Assembly (NCBI GenBank): GCA_029938715.1
Contig: JAOZUK010000010.1
Coordinates: forward strand, 1 to 55,782
DNA length: 55,782 nucleotides
Direction of reading: 5' to 3'
DNA from: Bacteroidales bacterium
GTDB lineage: Bacteria; Bacteroidota; Bacteroidia; Bacteroidales; GCA-2748055
How positions within the stretch are numbered: the first letter of the stretch is position 1; each line of letters begins with the position of its first letter. A program made the translations under genes and the position numbers. The notes under the pieces are model-generated. The model was not told the origin of the DNA. It did no database searches and was given only the letters and a program-made list of their open reading frames with translations. Shown piece by piece: positions 25,754 through 34,672 of this stretch.

Positions 25754-27460
25754 ATGAAATCATTAATAAGAATAACAATCGTAGCTGTCCTGGCGTTGGT
25801 CATCCTAATGATCAATGCATGTACAGAAGACTTTGAGGAGTTAAATACCCGGAATAGTCTCGTCACAGAAGAGGTATTGAACACAGATCTACTGTTTACA
25901 TACTTCCAGCATCAGGCCATCGTACAAGACCTTGGAGGTGGATCCTCAACAGTAGGGAATTATCCCGGCATGTCTGTTTCCGGTGCGAATCGTCCCTTCC
26001 AGCAATCTGCAAATACAGGAACCTGGAATAATGCCTATAGTACGTATGCCAGGAACCTGGCGGATTTGATTAGAATTTTAGAAAAAAGGGATGCCGAGAT
26101 TGGTACCAATGACAATGCTACTATGATTGCCATGGCAAGGATCATGAAGGTCTGGGTGTTTGCCAAGCTTACCGATGCTTACGGCGATTGTCCCTATTTC
26201 GAATCATGCCTGCCCCAGGAAGAAGCAGTTATCTCGCCTAAATATGATACTCAGAAAAGCATCTATGAAGACATGTTTAAGGAGTTGAAAGAGGCCGTGG
26301 CCCAACTGGGTGATGGTGTGGAGAGCTTTGGCGGTGCAGACCTTATGTATGGTGGAGATGTTGATCAGTGGGCAAAGCTGGCCAACTCCATCAGGCTGCG
26401 TCTGGCCCTGCGTGTCCGTTATGTGGATGCAGCCATGGCTTCAGCCAATATGGGTGACCTGAATGAATCCAATCTGATTACAGATCCGGCAGATAATGCC
26501 TTCATAATGACCGCGTATGATAATATCGATAATACCAATCCAAATTTTCAGGCTCAATACAGTGGCTTGTATAACCAGGGTTCAAGCCTGACGAAGCGTA
26601 CGGCTGCTAAAACTATTGTGGATATCTGGCAGGATAATTTTGACCCGCGACTGAAAGTATTTGTAGATACAGCAGAAGCAAGCTGGCCAACCACTCCTGG
26701 TTATGAAGAGTATGATTACTTTGGCTATCGCGGACATCCTTTACTGGGCTTTGTACCTGTTGAACAAAAATACCCCTGGGGGGGCGGCTCTACTTCACGT
26801 TGGTCTCTGCTCATGTATGCTCCAGTCTGGCCAATGCCTGTGATAAGCTCTCAGGAGGTCTATTTTGCACTGGCCGAAGCGGCTTTGTTTGGTGTCAAAG
26901 GCTCGGTAGCCGATGCACAGGGCTTTTATGAGAAGGGAGTCACGGCAGCTATGAACTGGGCAGTGAATTGGTTTGATGTAACTTCATCACAATTAACTGA
27001 TATGTTTGCAATTTACAGACCAGACTCTACTCCTGAATTTGTGGCCGATTATGCAGCCTTCCACACCATCACTCAGGAGGAGGCTGATGCCTTTGTGGAC
27101 ACTGCTACAGTTATGACATTGACAGGTACTGAAGAAGAACAACTGGAGATGATCATGAACCAGAAAATCGCCGGATTCTATCCTGTCCAGATCCAAGAAG
27201 GATGGTATGAATGGAGAAGAACAGGATACCCGAGAGTTCAGGTGGGAGATGACGGAGATGACCTGCAGGGTGTTTCACCCAGAAGGTATATGTGGCCTGA
27301 TAGCGAACAAGTGTTAAACGAGCAAAGTTATACCGAAGCACTGGCTCGGATTGGAGGTAGCGATAAAATGCTTGTAAAAGTATGGTGGGATGCCAATCCC
27401 CTTGCTCCGCATGAGCACCCGGATCCGGTTCCTGAGCAGGATGCCCCGTATATACAATAG
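25754..27460 (+). CDS. SusD/RagB-family glycan-binding lipoprotein
   Basis: 568 aa with lipobox NAC (Cys23) followed by the usual acidic TEDFEELN. It is helical with TPR-like pairs (MIAMARIMKVWVFAKLTDAYGDCPYFE, DQWAKLANSIRLRLALRVRY, SSQEVYFALAEAALFG). The pattern, including LNEQSYTEAL near the end, fits the SusD-like type 2 branch. It forms the extracellular lid on the SusC barrel and captures oligosaccharides. It is cotranscribed with susC and followed by the hairpin at 27510-27548. Confidence 0.93.
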   Translation: MKSLIRITIVAVLALVILMINACTEDFEELNTRNSLVTEEVLNTDLLFTYFQHQAIVQDLGGGSSTVGNYPGMSVSGANRPFQQSANTGTWNNAYSTYARNLADLIRILEKRDAEIGTNDNATMIAMARIMKVWVFAKLTDAYGDCPYFESCLPQEEAVISPKYDTQKSIYEDMFKELKEAVAQLGDGVESFGGADLMYGGDVDQWAKLANSIRLRLALRVRYVDAAMASANMGDLNESNLITDPADNAFIMTAYDNIDNTNPNFQAQYSGLYNQGSSLTKRTAAKTIVDIWQDNFDPRLKVFVDTAEASWPTTPGYEEYDYFGYRGHPLLGFVPVEQKYPWGGGSTSRWSLLMYAPVWPMPVISSQEVYFALAEAALFGVKGSVADAQGFYEKGVTAAMNWAVNWFDVTSSQLTDMFAIYRPDSTPEFVADYAAFHTITQEEADAFVDTATVMTLTGTEEEQLEMIMNQKIAGFYPVQIQEGWYEWRRTGYPRVQVGDDGDDLQGVSPRRYMWPDSEQVLNEQSYTEALARIGGSDKMLVKVWWDANPLAPHEHPDPVPEQDAPYIQ

Positions 27461-27509
27461 TGTAATTTTAGTTGATTTATATGTAAGTTAACTTAAGACT
27501 TGTATCATA

Positions 27510-27548
27510 GAAAACAGCCCATAAAGTCAAACTTTATGGGCTGTTTTC
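27510..27548. terminator. Perfect 18-bp hairpin after SusD (terminator or attenuator)
   Basis: The left arm 27510-27527 and right arm 27531-27548 are exact reverse complements around the 3-base loop CAA. The plus-strand RNA ends in UUUUCUU, so it can act as a rho-independent terminator. The next start codon is only 25 bases beyond, leaving no room for a normal promoter, so partial readthrough (attenuation) or 3'-end stabilisation of susCD mRNA is likely. Confidence 0.75.
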
Positions 27549-27555
27549 TTAATTA

Positions 27556-27567
27556 CAGAAATTTCTG
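27556..27567. repeat. 12-bp palindrome before the tandem esterase start
   Basis: CAGAAATTTCTG is a perfect palindrome ending 6 bases before ATG 27574, directly after the hairpin. It could be a small operator or a structure over the ribosome site, but AT-rich palindromes also arise by chance. Confidence 0.25.
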
Positions 27568-27573
27568 CATGTC

Positions 27574-29595
27574 ATGAAAAAAATAGTGTTTCTCACATCT
27601 TTCTATGTCATCTTTCTTGTCTTATGGTCCTGTAACAGGGATGCACCAAAAACTGATGCATCCAAGACTGGTGCATCCAATACTGAGGAGCCAAATAATA
27701 TCCGCACTTACCTTTCGGCAGTGGCAGCAGACATTACAGACAATTCACTGTCAGATATAACATCTTTAACAGATTGGGAAGAACAGAGGCCCCAACGCTA
27801 TAAGGAATTTATAGAGATGATGGGACTGCAGGATATGCCCCTTGAGAGCAAAAGGCCGAATTTAAATATCAAGCATACCGGCACCATCCAGGAAGAGGGA
27901 TTCCGCATAGAAAAACTCTATTATGAATCCCTTCCCGGCTTATACGTTCCGGCAAATCTTTACATCCCGGATCATATGGAGGAGCCCGGACCGGCAATTC
28001 TTTATGTTTGTGGCCACTCTCTCACTCAGAAAGTCAGGTATCAACCCTATCCAAGGAAATTTGCTGAGTTGGGTTTTGTGTGCCTGATCATCGAAACGAT
28101 CCAGAGGGGAGAGGTCAGGGGTGAGCATCATGGTTGCTATGCCAGAGGCTGGTTCCACTGGTACAGCAGGGGTTATAATCCGGGCGGTGTCGAATTATGG
28201 AATGCCATTCGTGGGCTGGACCTACTTTCTGAGCGGTCTGAGGTGGATCCTGAAAGGTTGGGAGTAACCGGTCTTTCAGGGGGCGGGTCACAAAGCTGGT
28301 ACATCGCGGCAGCAGATCCGCGTATCAAAGCAGCAGCTCCGGTATGCGGTGCCAGCACCCTCAAGGCCCAGATTTCCCTTCGCACAGTTGACGGGCATTG
28401 CGATTGTATGATGCCCATAAATACCTACCAGTTGGATTTTCACAACCTTGGGGCACTGATTGCTCCAAGACCACTTCTGATTGCACAGGCCGATCGGGAT
28501 GGTATGAATTCCATTGAATCGGTTCGTGAGTTGCATGACGATATCAAAAAAATGTATAACCTGTATGGTGTACCTGAAGATCTCGGGCTGGTTGAATCCC
28601 CCGGAGGGCACTCCTACCACAGGATATCACGGCAAGAAATTCACGCCTTCTTCATTGAGCATCTGATGGGTAAAGAGGTATTGCCGGAAGATACAGGAGA
28701 TATTGATGAAATTGCTGAAAACCAGCTAACTGAAGATGAACTGAGGGTGTATGCCGACGGCATCCCGTCGGATGACAGGACAACCACCATACAGGATTCA
28801 TTTGTTAAGTTGCATGGTGATCCTGACATTTCAAGTGAACAGGATCTGGCCAGTTTTAGGGACTCGGTGAAGCACTTTCTGAATACCAGAACTTTTGGTG
28901 CATTTCCGAAGGAGAAAGTACCATTCGATTCAAGGCTGGAGTTCAGGTCCCTCGATGGGGCAAGGTATGGCTGGAATATCCATAGCTTTATCTCAGAGAA
29001 AGGCTGGCGGTTAAAAGTGGATATCCGATGGAGGAACCAGCCCGATAACAGAAAGCCACTGATGATTGTGCTTCGAAATTACGACGAAGACCGTTGGGAA
29101 TCTGAAAGCTTTATTTCCAGCCTGGATGACGAGTGGAATATCGCCTATCTTGAGGTGAGAGGTGTGGGAGAGAACGGATGGGATCCTGCTCTTCAGTGGC
29201 ATGTTCGCCGCGCTTCGGCATGGACCGGCAGGACCATCGCATCCATGCAGGTTTATGATCTGTTGCGATCCTTAGAGTTCTGTCGTACTTTGGATGGGGT
29301 TGATCCTGGGAAAATCGGGATTGCCGCAAGAGATGAAATGACAGTAGTTGCGATGTACGCTGCACTGCTCGATGGCAACTGTCACACCCTGATATTAAAA
29401 GATCCACCTGCAAGTCAGGACATTCCAAGCCGGCCCGATGGGCGGGGTGCTGCCATTGAAATGTTGAACTGCCTGCAAATTACAGATGTGTATCAGTTAC
29501 CGGCCCTATTGGCGCCGGCAAATGTCAATTTCCAGGGAGAAATTCCGGACTCCTACCAATGGTCGTATAAAATTCTGCAAAAACTTGACAAATGA
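27574..29595 (+). CDS. Tandem alpha/beta hydrolase (acetyl-xylan-esterase-like) lipoprotein, second copy degenerate
   Basis: 673 aa with lipobox WSC (Cys20). Residues about 70-370 form an alpha/beta hydrolase: PAILYVCGHS, nucleophile Ser235 in GLSGGGSQSW, LIAQADRDGMNS (Asp) and SPGGHSYHR (His). This family includes deacetylases and methyl esterases of glycans. Residues about 415-673 repeat the fold (KPLMIVLRNYDED, then DGVDPGKIGIAARDEMTVVAMYAALLD), but the elbow reads GIAARDE with no Ser, so this half is probably non-catalytic. The stop overlaps the next start (ATGA). It follows the susCD hairpin and likely depends on readthrough. Confidence 0.8.
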   Translation: MKKIVFLTSFYVIFLVLWSCNRDAPKTDASKTGASNTEEPNNIRTYLSAVAADITDNSLSDITSLTDWEEQRPQRYKEFIEMMGLQDMPLESKRPNLNIKHTGTIQEEGFRIEKLYYESLPGLYVPANLYIPDHMEEPGPAILYVCGHSLTQKVRYQPYPRKFAELGFVCLIIETIQRGEVRGEHHGCYARGWFHWYSRGYNPGGVELWNAIRGLDLLSERSEVDPERLGVTGLSGGGSQSWYIAAADPRIKAAAPVCGASTLKAQISLRTVDGHCDCMMPINTYQLDFHNLGALIAPRPLLIAQADRDGMNSIESVRELHDDIKKMYNLYGVPEDLGLVESPGGHSYHRISRQEIHAFFIEHLMGKEVLPEDTGDIDEIAENQLTEDELRVYADGIPSDDRTTTIQDSFVKLHGDPDISSEQDLASFRDSVKHFLNTRTFGAFPKEKVPFDSRLEFRSLDGARYGWNIHSFISEKGWRLKVDIRWRNQPDNRKPLMIVLRNYDEDRWESESFISSLDDEWNIAYLEVRGVGENGWDPALQWHVRRASAWTGRTIASMQVYDLLRSLEFCRTLDGVDPGKIGIAARDEMTVVAMYAALLDGNCHTLILKDPPASQDIPSRPDGRGAAIEMLNCLQITDVYQLPALLAPANVNFQGEIPDSYQWSYKILQKLDK

Positions 29596-30623
29596 AAAAA
29601 CAAAACCACGTATCCAGAAGAAAATTTATAGCCGATTCAGCCAAAGCTACTGCACTGGTATCTGCTTCAGGGCTTTTGAATTCATGTTCCTTCTCGTCAG
29701 TAAAGAATGGAGAAAAGTATAAAATCCCTCGTCGTACCCTTGGGAATACCGGACTTGAAGTATCTATTCTGGCCTTTGGAGGGGGATCTCAATTTCTACA
29801 GAATAACGATGGGGAGTGGGAAAAGCTTCTTGAAGCAGCAGTTGAAGGGGGAATAAATCTATTCGAAACGGCTCCCAGTTATATAGCCTCCGAATTTTGG
29901 GAAACCGGCGACGGGAAGTCCCTGGACAGCAGCGAACAGCGATTTGGACAGGTATTATCAGCCTATCGGGATCGGTTGATTTTGTCTACAAAGCTTTCCT
30001 CCCGTGATCCTGAAGAGGCAAAGAAATCTCTGGAAAGCAGTCTGAAAAACTTCAAAACAGATCATTTGGACCTGCTATTGATTCATGGCATAACGGCCGA
30101 AGATAAAATTTTAGATATTGAGAGCGGACTTTTTAAAACCATGCGCTCCTTTAAAGAATCAGGGATGGTGAAAAATATTGGGTTCTCTTGCATGAATGAT
30201 GCAGAGCATGGCAGGGATATGCTGGAGCAGCTGGATTTTGATGTGGTACTGGTTACCATGAATGCAACCAAGTATGGTGATTTTGCAGATGCAATCCTTC
30301 CGGTTGCCAGGAGAAAGAAAACCGGGGTTATTGCCATGAAGGTAATGAGAGATATCGTCGGAGAGTCTGCAACACCCAAAGAACTTCTTAAATATGCCTG
30401 GACACAACCAGGTGTGGCCAGTGCAACTATTGGACACTGGGGTATTGAAACGCTTCAGGAGAACATCCGGATAGCTCAGGAATATGTTGAAGACCCTGTT
30501 GCAACCCTGGATCGTGATGAATTGGAGCACAGGATGGCATCCTACGCCGGACCCCACGCCCTTTGCTGGGCTCGTCCCGGATACCGGGACGGAGATATTG
30601 TAGTGAGAGATCCAAAAGCATAA
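29592..30623 (+). CDS. Tat-exported aldo/keto reductase
   Basis: 343 aa with a twin-arginine signal (VSRRKFIADSAKA) followed by a lipobox-like LLNSC (Cys32). The AKR barrel is evident from RRTLGNTGLEVSILAFGGG to the end. Tetrad positions: NLFETAPSY has Glu92 where most AKRs have Asp, with Tyr97, Lys134 (LSTKLS) and His165 (LLLIHG). It is translationally coupled to the esterase upstream. Export by Tat implies folding with bound cofactor in the cytoplasm. The reaction, presumably NADP-linked oxidation or reduction of a sugar, is unknown. Confidence 0.85.
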   Translation: MKKQNHVSRRKFIADSAKATALVSASGLLNSCSFSSVKNGEKYKIPRRTLGNTGLEVSILAFGGGSQFLQNNDGEWEKLLEAAVEGGINLFETAPSYIASEFWETGDGKSLDSSEQRFGQVLSAYRDRLILSTKLSSRDPEEAKKSLESSLKNFKTDHLDLLLIHGITAEDKILDIESGLFKTMRSFKESGMVKNIGFSCMNDAEHGRDMLEQLDFDVVLVTMNATKYGDFADAILPVARRKKTGVIAMKVMRDIVGESATPKELLKYAWTQPGVASATIGHWGIETLQENIRIAQEYVEDPVATLDRDELEHRMASYAGPHALCWARPGYRDGDIVVRDPKA

Positions 30624-30628
30624 ATATT

Positions 30629-32059
30629 ATGAAGTATATTTCATGGATTTATATGGGTTGTATTGCTTGCTCCATTTTTTTGAATAGTTGCATTCCTGTT
30701 CAAGATCAAGCGGTTAAATTTTATGGACCTTTGCGGGTAAGCGAGGAAAATCCCAGATATTTCACCGATGACAAAGGCAAAGCAATCTATCTCACAGGTT
30801 CTCATACCTGGAATAATCTTGTGGATATGAAGTGTACTGATATGAGCCTTGCTGATTCACTGGAAACATTTGATTTTGTCCAGCATCTTCAATGGCTGAA
30901 GCAATACAATCATAATTTCATTCGCCTTTGGGCCTGGGAGCTTCTGAATTGGGATACTCACGGTGTCAGTGATGAAGCAAACATTTATCAGGTAACGCCT
31001 CATCCCTGGGTACGCACCGGTCCGGGCCAGGGGTTGGATGGAAAACCAAAATTTGACTTACACCAATTTAACCCGGTGTATTTTGACCGTTTAAAACTAC
31101 GGGTAAAACAGGCTGCGGACGAGGGTATTTATGTATCTATCATGCTTTTTGAAGGATGGGGGCTCCAGTTCTCGCGCGAAGCATTCAGGAACCATCCGTT
31201 TCACCATGACAATAATATCAATGGCATAAATGGAGATTCAAACAATGATGGGAGCGGTGTTGAAATTCACACATTGGAAAACAAGGAGATCACCGGAATA
31301 CAAAAAACCTATATCAAAAAGGTGATTGATGTTGTTAATGAATTTGACAATGTGCTGTTTGAAATCTCCAATGAGAATCATCCGCCCTCCACAGAATGGC
31401 AATACCACATGATCTCTTTTGTTAAGGACTATGAAAAGCAACTGGCAAAGCAACATCCTGTGGGTATGACTTTTCAGTATAAGGGTGGAAGCAATGATGT
31501 ACTGATGAAGAGTCCGGCTGACTGGATTTCCCCCAATAATGAAGGGGGTTACCGTGACAATCCACCAACATCTGATGGTTCTAAGGTTATTGTTACAGAT
31601 ACGGATCATCTCTGGGGAATAGGGGGAAATCAGGCCTGGGTCTGGAAGAGTTTTCTTAGGGGACTTAATCCCATATTCATGGATATCTATGAAGGCAGCG
31701 TACTGGCTGGAAAGAGTGGAAAATTTGAACCTGGTTGGGTCGAACCTATTCGAAAGAGCATGGGATATACACTTATGTTTGCAAATCGCATGGATTTAAT
31801 TTCAATGATTCCGGAACCTGATCTTGCTTCCTCTGCCTATTGCCTGGCAAATAGGGGGGAAGAGTATCTTGTGTATCTTCCGGAGAATCGGGAAGTTGTT
31901 ATAGATCTCCAGGATGCAAGTGGTCTGTTTGAAGTGGAGTGGTTTAATCCGGATCAGGGAGAATTTATAGAATCTGAATCCATAAGCGGAGGAAGCAAAT
32001 TGTCATTCACATCCCCGTTCGAAACTCCTGAAGTGCTATTATATCTTAAAGCAAAATAG
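30629..32059 (+). CDS. Exported TIM-barrel glycoside-hydrolase-like lipoprotein (DUF4038/DUF6298-like)
   Basis: 476 aa from ATG 30629, with lipobox LNSC (Cys21). The pattern of cellulase-like barrels is clear: GKAIYLTGSHTWNNL, HNFIRLWAWELLNWD, GIYVSIMLFEGWGLQ, and NVLFEISNENHPPS with probable acid/base Glu249. Further on, VIVTDTDHLWGIGG and NPIFMDIYEGS supply acidic residues. A small C-terminal beta-sandwich ends with FETPEVLLYLKA. Proteins of this look include putative glycosidases with a collagen-binding-type tail. Sugar specificity cannot be given. It ends 10 bases before the convergent esterase gene. Confidence 0.7.
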   Translation: MKYISWIYMGCIACSIFLNSCIPVQDQAVKFYGPLRVSEENPRYFTDDKGKAIYLTGSHTWNNLVDMKCTDMSLADSLETFDFVQHLQWLKQYNHNFIRLWAWELLNWDTHGVSDEANIYQVTPHPWVRTGPGQGLDGKPKFDLHQFNPVYFDRLKLRVKQAADEGIYVSIMLFEGWGLQFSREAFRNHPFHHDNNINGINGDSNNDGSGVEIHTLENKEITGIQKTYIKKVIDVVNEFDNVLFEISNENHPPSTEWQYHMISFVKDYEKQLAKQHPVGMTFQYKGGSNDVLMKSPADWISPNNEGGYRDNPPTSDGSKVIVTDTDHLWGIGGNQAWVWKSFLRGLNPIFMDIYEGSVLAGKSGKFEPGWVEPIRKSMGYTLMFANRMDLISMIPEPDLASSAYCLANRGEEYLVYLPENREVVIDLQDASGLFEVEWFNPDQGEFIESESISGGSKLSFTSPFETPEVLLYLKAK

Positions 32060-32069
32060 AATACTTTCC

Positions 32070-34544
32070 TTATTCAAATTTTATAACATAAACTTGCCTG
32101 CTTTCTGTAAAGGTTGAATTAAACCCGAACATATCTCCATCGGGGCTCCATCTGGGATGCAAATCACATCTCCAGCCGCTTGTAAATTCTGGAGGTTCAA
32201 CAAACCGGCCTAATGCCAATACTGCCTGGTTTTCCATATCCATTAGATATAGCTTTTGCTCATGTGAGATACGATCAGGATATGTATCGGTTATCATCCA
32301 GTTCCCATCAGGAGAGAACGTTCCATGCCCATCATAATCCAGTAGTCCTTTGCCCAGTCTTTCATAATTATCATTTCCCACGGTAAAAAGTATATGACCC
32401 ATGGCATTCCCATCATATTTTGCTGTAATCATCAGGTTGTTTTCATCAAGCCAGTCAAAGTGTGAACCTCCCCATTCATCAGGAAAGCATCTAAGCAAAT
32501 TTGTCCCATCACGATTTATTGTAAAAGCGGTAGTATTCCGATTTTTCTGGCCACGTGCAAGCCAGAATATTTTGCTTCCGTCCCTGCTAAAAAGTGTATG
32601 GTTAAAATACTCTATTAAATCACCTACAGTGGGTGGTACCTGATGCTTGATTTGTGCGATAGAAACAAGAAGTTTTGCATTCCCTGTTTCAAGATTTACA
32701 AGGAACAATCCATCATCTGCAGGAAAAGGAGTCTCTTTTTTCGAATCCTGTCCGTCGCCACCATAACCGTAGTCTGGTCGGGTTATCCGGAGTCTGGCAA
32801 AGTTGATACAAATGGCCTCTTTCCCATTTGGAGAAACAGCGCTTACCGGATATGGGATTATTCTTTCTGCTCTGGTAAATACATTCAGAATAACCGATAC
32901 GAACTTCCCGTCAATGTAATCATTGTAAATAATCAAAGAATCAGGTGATGTGGCCAGCCAATGCGCCATACAGCCCTGTTGAAAGTTCCATGCCCTTGTT
33001 GTTGCTATTGGAATAAATTCATGGGTTTCCATATCCACAAGCCCCAATGTGGCAGTATCATTTTCAGTGGGTATTCTGAATTTTACATTCGTTTCCAGTA
33101 CCGTTGCATATTTTTGATTTGCACTCCAGGAGTTTATGCCATAGTAACTCGCAAATAGATGCTCCTCAGGACCAGTAGTTATTGGAACAGGTTTGGAAAT
33201 CTCGGGAAATCTAATACATATGCCACTCTCTTTACTATTTTGAGAATCATTTTGCAGTATCCATTCAATGGTTTTTTGTCTCCAGTCGGAGGGTGCTCCA
33301 TGACCAAAAGTGTAAAAATTTTCAATTTTTTTGGGACCCTTAAGATTATTGTACGCAGAGTAAACGTTTGTAGGATAACAAGTTTTATCAATGAAGCCAA
33401 CGCCGATCAGAGTAGGTACATGAATGAGTTCTGCCGCCAGAGCTGCATCGTAGTATGACAGGGTTCGGATGGCTTGGGGCAAATGACCATATTTCCCTGT
33501 TGCATTGTTGCAAAAACCAGGAACCGTGGCGACAACTGCATTGACACGTTTATCTATGGCACCCAGAAGCAGGCTAAGTCCTCCACCCTGGCTGCCACCG
33601 AAAACAATGATTTTACTGGTATCAACATCCGGTCTTTTATAGAGGTAATCAAGAGCCCTCATGGCCGATTGCAGCGACCTCCGGTGATAATATCTATAGG
33701 GGTCTTCTATGCCAATACTATGATAGTCAGCCAGCTCGCCTTCTTGTAGTTTTACGAAATTATTTATTTCATCATCTGCTGGCCTTATCCATTGTACTGC
33801 CCCAATGATTTCATGTTCTTGCGGTTCCAGGCCGTGCACTTCAATGGCGAGAACTGCAATTCCAGCTTCGGTGAATCCGGCAAAACGACCCGTTCGCCCA
33901 ACTCCGGACCCGGGGATGGAAAGCACTGTTGGGAAAGGACCATCTCCCTCGGGTAAATGAAGCCAGCCATACACCCTGGATCCATTTATATTGGCCAATC
34001 CCACTTTGAAACGATGTGCATCACCTGGGTCAACGACGTCAACTTCCTCAATTTGCGGATCAATGGGGATTCTCTGCAGCTCTGCCCTGGCCTCACTCCA
34101 GAAGCGGTCGAAGTTTTCCGGCAGCTTGCCTTCAGGTTGAATCTCTTCCACATTAAAACCGCAGCCACATGCTGCGTGCAATGTATCATCACTTATCTTG
34201 ACGGTTATATCACATCGTAAAAAACCAGGATGCTCCAATGTACCACTAATGCTGCCTTTTCCTTTATCGAGATGGAGCGTACCCTCTTCCAGGGTATGGC
34301 CCCCGTCCAGGCTCAGTCGATAGGTGACCACGGATAGATTTTTTAATTCTTCAGGAGTTACAACAGTAATATCCATGATTGCCGTTTCGCCTGTACGGAA
34401 GAGATAGTTGCCATTCTGTGGAACGATTTCGAGAGATGGACCTTTTGTGGTTTGAGCGGAGGTAACAATACAGCTGGTAATAGTTAGTATTGAAACTGTC
34501 AGGTAAAAAATTGATTTCTTCACAAGACTATTTTCTGCAGTCAT
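32070..34544 (-). CDS. AXE1-type esterase with C-terminal beta-propeller
   Basis: 824 aa with a signal peptide (residues about 9-31). Residues about 35-130 are a beta-sandwich, and about 135-440 an acetyl xylan esterase (CE7/AXE1-like) hydrolase: LPENFDRFWSEARAEL, nucleophile Ser318 in VFGGSQGGG, and FYTFGHGAPSDW with the His. Residues about 455-824 contain WD40/TolB-like PD40 blades (ISPNGKEAICINFA-type, FSRDGSKIFWLARG, FSPDGNWMITDTYP, WSPDGDMFGFNSTF). The propeller may position the esterase on a polymer. It is transcribed alone, against both neighbours. Confidence 0.8.
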   Translation of the reverse strand: MTAENSLVKKSIFYLTVSILTITSCIVTSAQTTKGPSLEIVPQNGNYLFRTGETAIMDITVVTPEELKNLSVVTYRLSLDGGHTLEEGTLHLDKGKGSISGTLEHPGFLRCDITVKISDDTLHAACGCGFNVEEIQPEGKLPENFDRFWSEARAELQRIPIDPQIEEVDVVDPGDAHRFKVGLANINGSRVYGWLHLPEGDGPFPTVLSIPGSGVGRTGRFAGFTEAGIAVLAIEVHGLEPQEHEIIGAVQWIRPADDEINNFVKLQEGELADYHSIGIEDPYRYYHRRSLQSAMRALDYLYKRPDVDTSKIIVFGGSQGGGLSLLLGAIDKRVNAVVATVPGFCNNATGKYGHLPQAIRTLSYYDAALAAELIHVPTLIGVGFIDKTCYPTNVYSAYNNLKGPKKIENFYTFGHGAPSDWRQKTIEWILQNDSQNSKESGICIRFPEISKPVPITTGPEEHLFASYYGINSWSANQKYATVLETNVKFRIPTENDTATLGLVDMETHEFIPIATTRAWNFQQGCMAHWLATSPDSLIIYNDYIDGKFVSVILNVFTRAERIIPYPVSAVSPNGKEAICINFARLRITRPDYGYGGDGQDSKKETPFPADDGLFLVNLETGNAKLLVSIAQIKHQVPPTVGDLIEYFNHTLFSRDGSKIFWLARGQKNRNTTAFTINRDGTNLLRCFPDEWGGSHFDWLDENNLMITAKYDGNAMGHILFTVGNDNYERLGKGLLDYDGHGTFSPDGNWMITDTYPDRISHEQKLYLMDMENQAVLALGRFVEPPEFTSGWRCDLHPRWSPDGDMFGFNSTFTESRQVYVIKFE

Positions 34545-34672
34545 TTGGTTTTCTTATTATTTTAGCTACTATTTACCTGTTGAAAGGTAGTGAAAGCAAT
34601 TTAACCAATTAAAATGTTCTATCTTAGAATAGATTGAAAGAAATAGTATCTATTAGCTTTTTAATTATGATC

